Assembly (NCBI GenBank): GCA_002633005.1
Contig: NMRA01000360.1
Span: forward strand, 314,758 to 378,757
DNA from: Phoronis australis
Taxonomy: Eukaryota; Phoronida; Phoronidae
Reading direction: 5' to 3'
Length of the DNA: 64,000 nt
In this document: piece after piece, positions 1-30,188 of the stretch
Numbering within the stretch: position 1 is the first letter of the stretch
Layout: each line of letters opens with the position of its first letter
Notes under the pieces: generated by a model
Seen by the model: only the letters and a program-made list of their open reading frames with translations
What the model was told of the DNA's origin: nothing
Databases searched by the model: none
Program-made: the position numbers and the translations under genes

Positions 1-1620
1 ATATAATGTAGACCTGATTTTCATTGAGAGACAATATTGTCAACATAGAATGTAACTGCTAACTTTATAATCCGGTAGCTGCTGTTATGTGGCGAGTAGC
101 CTGGGTGTGTGACAGTTTCAGCTCCCCCCGCCCCCATAGTGAGCACCCTGTATTAAGTTCGCCCATTGGCAAGGTCTGCCGTCAGCCAAGCTCCGCATTT
201 TCGGTGACTGGGGCCTGTGTTCTTGAGCATGGACAAAGGTCCTCTAATCTCACAAATTCAATTCAAGGGCAGGCCAGGGCGGCTTGATAGTGATTCTGTT
301 CCACTGACCTCGATGCAACTCCATGACGAACAGTCCTGCTTTGGCAGTGGCCACTGTCTCTGCCATTGTCCATACTGTTAGATATTCGTATGTCCCGTGT
401 TGATTCCGTCGTGAGGAATGAACTTATGTAATCAAAATTGTAATTAGTCCATTGATCTTTTGTTCGATGTCATTCACATTTTGGAGCAGGTTTTCCATTA
501 TTCTTGTCACGGTGTATTGTACTGTTTGCTCAATTTTTAGTATCTGATTTTCGTCCGTGAAGAGGTTCAACTAAAACAATCGTGTTGTGTATATTTTCAG
601 TCACCATATCCGGGTGCGATAAAATCAGAATAAATCATTAAGTTTTGGTTCGCCGTCGCTTTGTTAGTTTGGTACTGGATCGGCTAAAAGCTCTCCTCAG
701 CCACAGCATCTGGTCTTGGGTTCTGTTGCGCGCTTCGATGTTTAGCTTGATCAGAGTCTATTCCATGCGATGGCTGAGGTGAGCCACTGCCTATTTGCAG
801 TGTCTCAACTATCGTGTTTTTCCATCCAACAAAATGCAATTTCGTCGTGTTCTTAATTTATAGAAAATATGACACTTAAGGTAATTTTTGTCATTATATC
901 GTTAAAAATTCGATCCTTACCAATGGTAAGTCTCCGAGTATTGCGTAAGTTGCCCTTTTTACATTTAATAGCTGAAAAGCTGATGCGCGTACATCACCGA
1001 GTGGAAATGTGCTGAAAGTGTCCGTTGGTGTTATGACATTGCTCTCAAGTTGTTTATTAGTCAAATTTCAACAGTAATGGGAGTTCGTTATACTGCTTGG
1101 CACCATTTCATGAAGCTGTGTTAGTCTCACTTAGACGAAAATTACAGTGCTGTCATTCCATCACATGTCACGTTCCGCTTGTTGAACAAAGCTGCTGACG
1201 TCATGCCAACAATCAACTTCAAGCTGAAACTTTCATGAAACGGAGCCCGAGAGTTTTATTGTTATTTGGTTTGCGCCAATTATAAGATACATTCCCAATA
1301 TGAAATGGCTGTTGCCCATGACTGGTTTTTACTACTCTTGAAAAACTATTTTTATGTAAAAATGTTGCTTCTGTATACTGTATTGGTCTGTCTATGTACA
1401 TGTAATAACCTGTTGATTTGTCATACGGTATGTTACTGTCATATATATATATATATTTCCTATACAGACAATTGTGATATGAAAAACTTTTTTTGATTTT
1501 GAACATTCCTTGCTAATCAATTAATGTCAATCCGTCCTTTGATGTATTCAGAATAAAGTTTTATATTTTTAAGTAATAACAATAGAGTTGAATTTTATAT
1601 GATATATTATTTGTTAGCCA
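1..1620. other. No recognised gene; possible 3'UTR of an upstream gene
   Basis: I see no conserved protein in any frame here. Short open frames are below 100 codons and look random. The stretch ends near an AATAAA hexamer at 1552, so it could be the 3'UTR of a + strand gene lying left of the window, but no coding exon supports this. A short (AT)n run lies at 1441-1456. Confidence 0.3.
1552..1557 (+). terminator. Candidate poly(A) signal AATAAA
   Basis: A canonical AATAAA hexamer is followed by a T-rich stretch, as expected near a cleavage site. Such hexamers arise often by chance in AT-rich DNA and no upstream coding exon is visible, so this is only a candidate. Confidence 0.25.
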
Positions 1621-1621
1621 T

Positions 1622-1709
1622 GCTCGTACCTCGCTGGTTCCCTGCGTGCTCAGCCCAGCCAGCTACCGCCCCACCTAGCTGCTCGCAAGGAACCAGCGAG
1701 TGCTCGTAC
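1622..1709. repeat. Short hairpin repeat, copy 1
   Basis: A perfect 12-bp stem is formed by CTCGCTGGTTCC at 1630-1641 and its reverse complement at 1689-1700, around a GC-rich loop containing CACCTAG. Related hairpins with the same stem and a CACCTAGTGG loop occur at 3170-3233 (right arm lost) and 4866-4937. This is a small dispersed inverted-repeat unit of unknown origin. Confidence 0.5.
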
Positions 1710-1878
1710 ATGCTACATTACAATACATACCAGAAACACGTGTAAAGTGAGCTGTGGAGCACGTGCCTGTTTTATCAAAGGTGTAAAGCCCAACGCAGAC
1801 CGGGAGCCACAAGCTGAACTGTGTCTCATTGAAATTTACCTCACCGTTACCAGCACACAGCGAGGCAAAATGGTGACT

Positions 1879-3563
1879 GACAAATAAACAGCTTTCGCAA
1901 TAAAGAGCGTAAATATAGTGTACACAGAGTGGAGACCCATGGTATTTGCCACTCCATAAATCCGACACAGTCGATTAATAAAGAGGGGAGGACAATAAGA
2001 TTTCAAATTCATCGAAAAAACTAATTGTTCCTGCAAAGCACAGCAGTATTAAGACATTCGACTCAAACAATCAAAAATACAATAGGATAGACCGCCATCG
2101 AAAGGTTTGAAGTTTGAAGACCACTGCGAATTACACAAAAGGAGTATTTCCAATGGTTTTGTAACGATTATATTTCAATAGGTTTTCGCATAAGTACTGT
2201 TTGTATGAAACTCGCGCATGTCGAACAGACCCGGAACCTCGCCCTTTTAAAATATAACTTCAAACCATAACCCTAATAAAAATGAACTTCCCCAAACTGG
2301 ATCAGCCCAGAGGGATGTAGGTGCGAGCAGAGCTGCCCGTTTCAGCTGATTTGACCAGCGGCTAAGGTAGCCTACGTTCATCCAGTTCTTTTTTTCACAT
2401 CTTCAGCTGACGTGAGCTGTTGGCCCACAGCTGTTGTTCAGTTGAAGCACACAGTCGTCCTCCCAGTTATCTGTCTGCACCAGCCCTAAGGCATCATTCT
2501 CGCTCTTCGTGAATTTTTATCGGAACATGGTAACCTAAGTCCTGATGGCTGCCTCCCCGGGGTTTGCCGCCCCCGCGTGGGTAGTTGCTTACATTCGTTT
2601 GTTTCGGCGTTGTTTCTTGCTATAGAGTAGGGCTTAGGATAGAATTTTTATTTAGCACAAGTGAACGAAATAAGTGTCGGACTCTGACTGTTATCACAGA
2701 AAGCTTCTTCCGAACAAATTTCATCTGCATTTTTTGGAATATTTTGCAGTCTAATGAACCCCGTTGTTGATAACAAAGCACAAGTTTGCAACATTACTTT
2801 CACAACTAACGCTATTGAGTGCGATTTGGGCGGCAAATGGCATTGTGTAAAACAAAAATGCATAGGACATTTTTAATGATTTTAATTTTCAGTGACAAAT
2901 AACTCAAGTTGCGAAAACTGACCACTAATTTCTCCCATAAACAAATACCCAAAATTTGCAACTTTTAATTTCACACCTAGCTGTGTTTACAAGCAGGTTA
3001 GCAGGTTAGCTGAGATGCAAAAAATAAGATAGAGAATCAAGAAATGGTGTTTTAGTGTCTTCATAGGTTCGTGTTTGTAAATTTCTTTATTCCAAAATCA
3101 TGGCTCAGCTTGATCTCAGGAACGTACGGCTGCAGCAAGGTGGCGCAACCTGTCACACTGCACAGCATCGCTGATTCCCTACGTGCCCAGCCAGCACGTT
3201 GACTACCGACCACCTAGTGGCACGCAGTGAGACTGCAAGGCGACCTCTTTATCTAAACATCAAACACCACTTTCCGAACCTCCTCCAGATGTGGAGATCT
3301 GTGTTCCCTGGTTCCCGCGCTCACGTTTGAATATATTTTTTTCGAGATATTCTTATTTAAAATGCATCCCATGATTTTGAGGCACCTTGTACTTTGGCTA
3401 ATTAATCATTAAAAACAAAAAACCTTTGGCAATTGATTCCATCACTTGCTCTCCCCTACCGGGCGGTCGATTCGGAGCAGACAATGAAGAATGATACCAG
3501 CCCCCCTCTCCCCCCTCAAAACGAGACAAAAGTTCACTAAAAAGACAGAAACTACCAAAATTC
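1879..3563. repeat. 1.7-kb direct repeat, copy A
   Basis: This block is nearly identical to 3565-5315, with small indels and scattered substitutions. It starts at GACAAATAAACAGC and ends at ACTACCAAAATTC, directly against a single N. Copy A lacks about 50 bases present in copy B (near 5183-5230). Because the N lies exactly at the junction, the two copies may be two alleles placed in tandem by the assembler rather than a true duplication. A diverged relative lies at 31050-31340, so the sequence is also a dispersed repeat. No conserved protein is encoded. Confidence 0.8.
3170..3233. repeat. Short hairpin repeat, truncated copy
   Basis: The left arm and the loop with CACCTAGTGG (3211-3220) are present. 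The right arm is lost: where the 4.9-kb copy has CGCAGGGAACCAGCGAG this copy has only CGCAGTGAG. Confidence 0.5.
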
Positions 3564-3564
3564 N
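3564..3564. other. Assembly gap (single N)
   Basis: One N separates the two copies of the 1.7-kb direct repeat. Its true length is unknown. Confidence 0.9.
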
Positions 3565-5315
3565 GACAAATAAACAGCTTTCGCAATAAAGAGCATAAAT
3601 ATAGTGTACACAGAGTGGAGACCCATGGTATTTGCCACTCCATAAATCCGACACAGTCGATTAATAAAGAGGGAGGACAATAAGATTGCAAATTCATCGA
3701 AAAAACTAATTGTTCCTGCAAAGCACAGCAGTATCAAGACATTCGACTCAAAGAATCAAAAATACAATAGGATAGACCGCCATCGAAAGTTTTGAAGTTT
3801 GAAGACCACTGCGAATTACACAAAAGGAGTATTTCGGATGGTTTTGTAACGATTATATTTCTATAGTTTTCGCATAAGTATTGTTTGTATGAAACTCGCG
3901 CATGTCGAACAGCCCCGGAACCTCGCCCTTTTAAAATATAACTTCAAACCATAACCCTAATAAAAATGAACTTCCCCAAACTGGATCAGCCCAGAGGGAT
4001 GCAGGTGCGAGCAGAGCTGCCCGATTCAGCTGATCTGACCAGCGGCTAAGGTAGCCTACGTTCAGCCAGTTCTTTTTTCACACCTTCAGCTGACGTGAGC
4101 TGTCGGCGCACAGCTGTTGTTCAGTTGAAGCAGACAGTCTTCTTCCCAGTTATCTGTCTGCACCAGCCCTAAGGCCTCATTCTCGCTCTTCGTGAATTTT
4201 TATCGGAACATGGTAACCTAAGTCCTGATGGCTGCCTCCCCGGGGTTTGCCCCCACCCCCCGCCCCCGCGTGGGTAGTTGCTTACATTCGTTTGTTTCGA
4301 CGTTGTTTCTTGCTATAGAGTAGGGCTTAGGATAGAATTTTTATTTAGCACAAATGAACGAAATAAGTGTCGGACTCTTGACTGTTATCACAGAAAGCTT
4401 CTTCTGAACAAATTTCATCTGCATTTTTTTAGAATATTTTGCAGCCTAATGAACCCCGCTGTTGATAACAAAGGAACAAGTTTGCAACATTACTTTCACA
4501 ACTAACGCTACTGAGTGCGATTTGGGCGGCAAATGGCATTGTGTAAAACAAAAATGCATAGGACATTTTTAATGATTTTAAGCATTTTAATTTTCAGTGA
4601 CAAATAGCTCAAGTTGCGAAAACTGACCACTAATTTCTTCCACAAACAAATACCCAAAATTTGCAACTTTTAATTTCACACCTAGCTGTGTTTACCAGCA
4701 GGTTAGCTAAGATGCAAAAAATAAGATGAGAGAATCAAGAAATGGTGTTTTAGTGTCTTGATAGGTTCATGTTTGTAAATTTCTTTATTCAAAAATCATG
4801 GCTCAGCTTGATATCAGGAACATACGTCTGCAGCAAGGTGGCGCAACCTGTCACACTGCACAGCATCGCTGATTCCCTACTTGCCTAGCCAGCGCGTTGA
4901 CTACCGACCACCTAGTGGCACGCAGGGAACCAGCGAGACTGCAAGGCGACCTCTTTATGTAAACATCAAACACCACTTCCCGAACCTCCTCCAGATGTGG
5001 AGATCTGTGTTCCCTGGTTCCCGCGCTCGCGTTTGAATATATTTTTTTCGAGATATTCTTATTTAAAATGCATCCCATGATTTTGAGGCACCTTGTACTT
5101 AGGCTAATTAATCATTAAAAACAAAAAACCTTTGGCAATTGATTCCATCACTTGCTCTCCCCTTCCGGGCGGTCGATTCGAAGCGGCCCCGCCTAAGATC
5201 AATATCAGAGAAAAAAAAACAGTTAAGAGCAGACAATGAAGAATGATACCAGCCCCCCTCTCCCCCCTCAAAACGAGACAAAAGTTCACTAAAAAGACAG
5301 AAACTACCAAAATTC
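3565..5315. repeat. 1.7-kb direct repeat, copy B
   Basis: This is the second copy of the block at 1879-3563, in the same orientation and ending at the same sequence (ACTACCAAAATTC, ending at 5315). Beyond that point unique sequence begins. Open frames in it on the minus strand (for example 4851-5078) are partly broken in copy A and match no family I know. Confidence 0.8.
4866..4937. repeat. Short hairpin repeat, copy 3
   Basis: Arms TCGCTGATTCCCT (4866-4878) and AGGGAACCAGCGA (4924-4936) pair with one mismatch. The loop carries ACCGACCACCTAGTGG, whose reverse complement resembles the core of the CTCF recognition motif. Confidence 0.5.
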
Positions 5316-6840
5316 GGCGAATGCACAGTTCATAGCTTTGAACGTACCCCGTGAATCATAGTAAAAGCTCCACATTCTCAAAAATTTGAGTCATCATATT
5401 TTAGGCTGAGTGCGGGCATGAATCTAGCAAGTTGTCTATTCTTTCCAAAAATATTCCTCTGTGGTGTAGTCTGTTATAAAATGGTCGCAAAAGCATAGAT
5501 GACAAAGCGACCCCAATCTTTGATGGTGTATGTGATATTTTGCGAGAATCAAAATAAAATTTGTTGATGAATAGATATCACTGGTTCCAAAAGGAACACT
5601 AGGTTCATAATTTTTTCACCATTGTTATTGAAATTAAGTTTATAGAAACACCTTCCTAGACAATTCAGAATACAGAAATAAATGTGTCAACGTTTCTGGG
5701 CTTGTTTTCAAAATGTAAAACAGAAAGCTTTTACCTCTTTGATGATATAAATTTGCACATAATATTCTATGAACTAGTCAAAACTGAAACTATAAGTGCT
5801 TAATATCAGGAGACATATTAAATGCATTTAAGCACATCGTTTTTCAACCCATATCAAATTTATTACCCATCTCAGAGGCCCATTTGTCATGTGCTAGCTG
5901 TTTTATCCTTATCATATTATATATAAACAAAAGTTGTTGAACAATCAACAAAAATAGCTGTCATTTTCATAATCGGTTTTGTTATGTCTATTGGTCGTCA
6001 GCTTTATTGTTGCGCTGTGTACGATCGTCAAAGATACGAAGAGCTCGAGCGAATGTCGTGAACATTGCTGTGCGTTTGCAGCAAATGTTTAATTGTTTAT
6101 GGGATGATGTCAAATTATTCATATAACGAATAAATATACCGTTCTTAGTTTTTGTTATCTGCTGCAACTTTTCCGGATTATGTGGTAAGCGTAGCTTAAC
6201 ACTGAAATTATAATTTTTTCTCAGGAAGATACTATGGATTTTCCAAGTCTATAAAAAGTTGTTATTATAGGTTTAAAGGAAAACGTTTTATAAAATATCA
6301 CATAATCCAAAAAATCCACCATTATCCATTGTACCACAAACAAATCTTACTCCTTTACCATTCCACGATTTTAACAACGACTTTTTGTTCGTTCTACCAG
6401 AATGACAGACCTGATGAATTAGATTTCCGAAGTCCACCGATTTTCCCTCTGTCAAATTGACAAATTCTTTTTAGGACGGAAAAGGTTTCCATCCAGAACT
6501 TAAATTTGAAACAGATAACACCACTGAGTCTCCGAGATACCACTCCGAGACTCCACAAAATTCCTTTTTTCTAAAAATAATGTTTTAGTTCAACTGTCCA
6601 AGTAAGTTTTGCATACTACTCTACGTATCCACACCGCAAGTTTCAGCACTGCTTTTGTGTAAGAAGCCAACTGGACAATTCCACATCCGCCACGGTCATA
6701 ATTCTGAATCACATTTTTTTCTGGATATTGTATGATTTTTCTGACCCCAAATGAATTTTAAAACGATTATGTCTAGTTTCGCTTGGAAAGATCGTGGAGA
6801 TGGGGGTGTGCGTGGAAAGCGGTTAAGTTTTGGTAATGGA
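5316..6840. other. AT-rich intergenic sequence, nothing recognised
   Basis: I see no conserved open frame, no terminal inverted repeats and no tandem array in this stretch. Confidence 0.4.
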
Positions 6841-6847
6841 ATACATG

Positions 6848-6940
6848 CGCGCACCCAGCCTAATTTATGGGGGCCAGGCTCGAATTTTATGGTGTGAAAA
6901 AATCAGCGAGGACTAAAAAAGATAAACGGGGCCACTAGGT
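6848..6940. repeat. Dispersed repeat fragment
   Basis: This starts with GCGCACCCAGCC, has a G-run followed by GGCTCGAATT, then GGACTAAAAAA and AAACGGG. The same order of blocks recurs at 35437-35545, so both are fragments of one repeat family. The start resembles the ends of common DNA transposons, but no partner inverted repeat is clear. Confidence 0.4.
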
Positions 6941-7146
6941 TCAGGCCTACGGATCTCTTGGTGCGCCCATGTGAATAGTTTTCAATTTCTCATCATTTTT
7001 GTTCCAATCCGGGGGGGGGGGGTGTACGAGACCCCTCCTCTTTCTACAGCCTTGCCTGCGATCAGAGTGCACGAAACTAGTGACATCTTCTGCACGCTTG
7101 TGAAACTAAACAGGAAATTTGTTTGAGCATGCGCGGAACTGCGATG

Positions 7147-7154
7147 TGACGTCA
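7147..7154. promoter_or_regulatory. CRE-like palindrome upstream of RAB2
   Basis: The full palindromic CRE octamer TGACGTCA lies 50 bases before the RAB2 start codon. A CATGCGC half-site of the NRF1 type is just upstream (7128-7134). Both are typical of TATA-less housekeeping promoters. The position is seen directly; function as the RAB2 core promoter is inference. Confidence 0.45.
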
Positions 7155-7203
7155 TCGTATTTCTTTCTCGGAGAAGATTGTGTGTTACAGACTTAAGTAG
7201 AAA

Positions 7204-26564
<19,361 letters not shown>

Positions 26565-28947
26565 TGACAGTGGCAATGACGTCATCAAAGGACTATGAAC
26601 ATTTTATGTTGGCATATTTTTTGTTGTTTATCTCGATATGGTTACGGAAGACGAAAAAGAAGGTGGGGAATTTTAACGCGAGATATTTTAGCTGTCGGAT
26701 AAGTCTAGGTCATGCAAGTAACCCTCTAGTCAAACTATCGACCCGCTGTTGCTCAGTGGTGATTCGTTTGCACACCTTGACGCCCATTGACTTCAGTTGC
26801 AGACTTAACATTGTTATTGCTCTTTATCAGGTATTTTGTTCATGCGTAGCATTACAGGTCTCACACCTGGTGGGTTGATATTTTGACGAGTTCATAGGTA
26901 CATACGAAATGAAAGTAGTTTGCATTTTAGATACCATCCAAAACCTTGGTCGTTTCACATTCTGCAGTCTTTGGACATTCTGTTTTACTGTTGGATTTGA
27001 CATGTTCTGTTTAAGATTCATTTTTTGTTCAAATGACATTTCTATTTTTCAATGTGGTTTTTGTTAATCCTCTGGCTTAAGATGGGTCTCAGATTCTATG
27101 TAAATGCTTTCACCATTTGTATCAACCTATGAAAGTTGTACTCTGTGGCTTCCCATAACAATCGCGTTGTTCCAAAAACGTTATACTTCATGAAGGTCAG
27201 AGTCAGCTCTTCTAATTCCATCGTCAGATGCGTTTGTACAAACTGCATGTTGTACCCTTAACATGATTTATATCAAAAACATGTACTTCATTACTGAGAG
27301 CAATAGTTATCTTTGAATGCTTCTACTGACTATAAAACTGGATCTTACCAAAGCATGATAATCACTATAAGGTGCAAAGTACCAAACTTGCAAGTACCTA
27401 AGTTTGATGTGATCACCATTCTGAACTATCGGCTGTTAGGTTAGAAGTGTGTCAGGGGATTTATCGAGTGAGAATCTACATTGTTACAGTCGATGTCTTT
27501 GAATGTCCATTGTTAGGTTCTCATCAGGCTTTGTAGTAGTGTTTTGAATAGTGATTGGCACAATTTGTTGGAGTTGGCAATATATTTGGTGTGATTGAGG
27601 GAAATCTGGTGTTGGATATTAGGTGTTCGTGGTGTTTAATTATTGTTAATATTATTACTATTATCCATTGTATTGTAACTTTTGTGTATTTATCTGCTGT
27701 TTATTTGTTTTATGTGAGGAAACCTGTTGTACAAATATTGCTTAGGATTTTATTGATGATTAATGATTTGTATAGGCTAGTATTAATTGTAGTGTAGTAG
27801 GAAAGTCTTTTGCTTAGCTAACAAACTTGCCTGGAGATCTCTTGACGGTGAAACCACTGCAGTGACAGAACTAATCGGCCATGACTGAAACATTATGGAC
27901 CTAGTTGGAAACAATAGCAGTTATGTTATTCTCTAGCCTAATCCAAGTAAGGAGCGAGTTTAGATCAGTTTAATTAGTAAGTACCCGTGATCAAAAGTTA
28001 TTTTTGAACAGATGTCGGTCTATTGTCCATTTACTTTCATAATTGTGACTAGCGCTACACACACTTTATGAGCCAAAATGGCCTGACTTAAAAAAAGAGA
28101 ATTGTATCATAATCTGTGTTTTGCTTGCCATTTTCCAGTGTTGAAAGATTCTTCATTTTTGTACTGCTACAGAGGTGGCTATGTATAGGCTGGCTGAAAG
28201 AACGAACCCACAAAATGTTGCGTGTATGAAATTCCAATTCTTTTGGGAAGAACAAAATTCAATACAAACTGGCTCCTGTTTTTAAAACTTTGTGGAAAGA
28301 CCAGCAACATTAAAACGTTGCTTTCTGTCAAAAGAACAAGTTTTGATTTTGGCCACTAATTGTTTGAAGGGTCTTGTTCCTTTCTCCTTGTATGAAGCGT
28401 CTTGTTTCTTTCTCCTTGTATGAAGGGTCTTGTTTCTTTCTCCCTTTAGAAGTGACGAACTGACAGCCCATTACTTTTTCTATGCAAGCTCATAACCAGA
28501 AATGTTATAAGCTTGGTCTGTAGAAATAGATAACTGTCAATTCTTTTCTAGTCCAGAAGTCACGTGTGTTTTGTCTGAGGAACAATTTGGGGCCAATTTC
28601 ATAACTGTAAGTGGCTTACATCAAAACTTGGGTTTAATATCTGGTTAAGTTAACAAAAGTTGGGAAAAGAAGCAGGTTAATATAGAATTAATGGGTTCAT
28701 GTTTGAGTCATTCTGCACTCTTGTTAGTTTGTTGCTCATGTTGCTTAATTGGACGTTGTCAGTTTTCTTACATTTCATTTCTCTCTGCAGCTTTTTCATC
28801 TTTTATGGTAGATTTCTTGTCAGAAGAAAATAAAATTGTCTGTCGGTGTCACATTAAAATTTGTGAAAAAATTTTGACAATTCGTTTTTATGTACAGGCA
28901 GGCTTAGTCACGCTCCCATACACAGGCATAATTGGATGCATGTTGCT
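26565..28947. other. RAB2 3'UTR and start of intergenic region
   Basis: No coding exon is recognised. The first part must include the RAB2 3'UTR; an AATAAA at 28829 is a possible but distant end. A 30-bp triplication (GTCTTGTTTCTTTCTCC units) lies at about 28370-28450. A strongly C-poor segment at 27590-27797 is described separately. Confidence 0.5.
27555..27797 (+). other. C-poor segment with an 80-codon hydrophobic frame
   Basis: The + strand here is very rich in T and G and almost lacks C, unlike the flanks. One frame is open for 80 codons and would give a very hydrophobic peptide with two or three possible membrane segments. I recognise no homologue. The skew recalls mitochondrial DNA, so a nuclear mitochondrial insertion is one option, but a chance composition effect is equally possible. 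Confidence 0.25.
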
Positions 28948-29574
28948 GGCAGCTATATTCAGTCTCTGCTACTGCATCTCTCAAACCGTTGCAGGTTCTT
29001 CGTGAAATTTGGCAGGTGTGTTTCATGATGACTGATGACAACTTTCGAACCAATTCTGTGCCACATAGTGGCAGTTTTAGGTCTTTGTATTTGCCTAAAA
29101 ATCTACGTCCTATTGGTGAGAGAAATGACTTAGTGCAACTTGAGGGTTGCTGCAACAAAACAAACGAAGTCGATGCTTTCCAAGATAGTCTTCTGTTCTG
29201 CGCTCCACGCAAGATGACGAAGCGGCGAGTAATGTAACAGAACACTGCGGAGTGTTCTGTAGCTGTATCCCGGCGAGAAAATCTATCCAAAATCACGTGC
29301 TCTCGTTTGAAATACACAATAATATCTCGCGTAATCTCGCGAAGTCATGCTTTTCTAGCAAGGTCCCAGCGTTACTCAACTCTACTCTGGACTACCAGTC
29401 GGTCGCACTGACGCTTTTTGCGAGTTGTATTTCTTTTCTCATCAACCACTGTTCAATTCTTTCTAACTCGATTATTTTCTCATTAACTGCTTTGAAAAGA
29501 TGCTAATAGCAATAGAATTATTTTCTTAGGTACCACATTGCAGGGCTGTGGGAAGCGGGGGGGGGGGGGAAAGG
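28948..29574. repeat. 0.6-kb direct repeat, copy 1
   Basis: This is nearly identical to 29576-30188 (a handful of substitutions). It begins GGCAGCTATATTCAG and ends in a poly-G run against a single N. CpG density is higher than in the flanks, with TCTCGCGA at 29335-29342 and CACGTG at 29294-29299, as in some CpG-rich promoters. Open frames of about 100 codons (+) and 137 codons (-) exist in both copies but match nothing known. Confidence 0.8.
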
Positions 29575-29575
29575 N
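29575..29575. other. Assembly gap (single N)
   Basis: The N sits exactly between the two copies of the 0.6-kb repeat, after a run of G. Confidence 0.9.
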
Positions 29576-30188
29576 GGCAGCTATATTCAGTCTCTGCTAC
29601 TGCATCTCTCAAACCGTTGCAGGTTCTTCGTGAAATTTGGCAGGTGTGTTTCATGATGACTGATGACAACTTTCGAACCAATTCTGTGCCACATAGTGGC
29701 AGTTTTAGGTCTTTGTATTTGCTTAAAAATCTACGTCCTATTGGTGAGAGAAATGACTTAGTGCAACTTGAGGGTTGCTGCAACAAAACAAACGAAGTCG
29801 ATGCTTTCCAAGATAGTCTTCTGTTCTGCGCTCCACGCAAGATGACGAAGCGGCGAGTAATGTAACGGAACACTGCGGAGTGTTCTGTAGCTGTATCCCG
29901 GCGAGAAAATATATCCAAAATCACGTGCTCTCGTTTGAAATACACAATAATATCTCGCGTAATCTCGCGAAGTCATGCTTTTCTAGCAAGGTCCCAGCGT
30001 TACTCAACTCTTCTCTGGACTACCAGTCGGTCGCACTGACGCTTTTTGCGAGTTGTAATTCTTTTCTCATCAACCACTGTTCAATTCTTTCTAACTCGAT
30101 TATTTTCTCATTAACTGCTTTGAAAAGATGCTAATAGCAATAGAATTATTTTCTTAGGTACCACATTGCAGGGCTGTGGGAAGCGGGG
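29576..30188. repeat. 0.6-kb direct repeat, copy 2
   Basis: This is the second copy of 28948-29574, in the same orientation. Unique sequence resumes with CCCCCAAAAATTTTTC. TCTCGCGA recurs at 29963-29970. Probably an allelic duplicate created at the gap. Confidence 0.8.

Noticed and set aside
28904-29317. 137-codon minus-strand frame, conserved in the second copy at 29526-29945
   Set aside because: Conservation only reflects the near-identical duplication; frames on both strands are equally open and no family is recognised.
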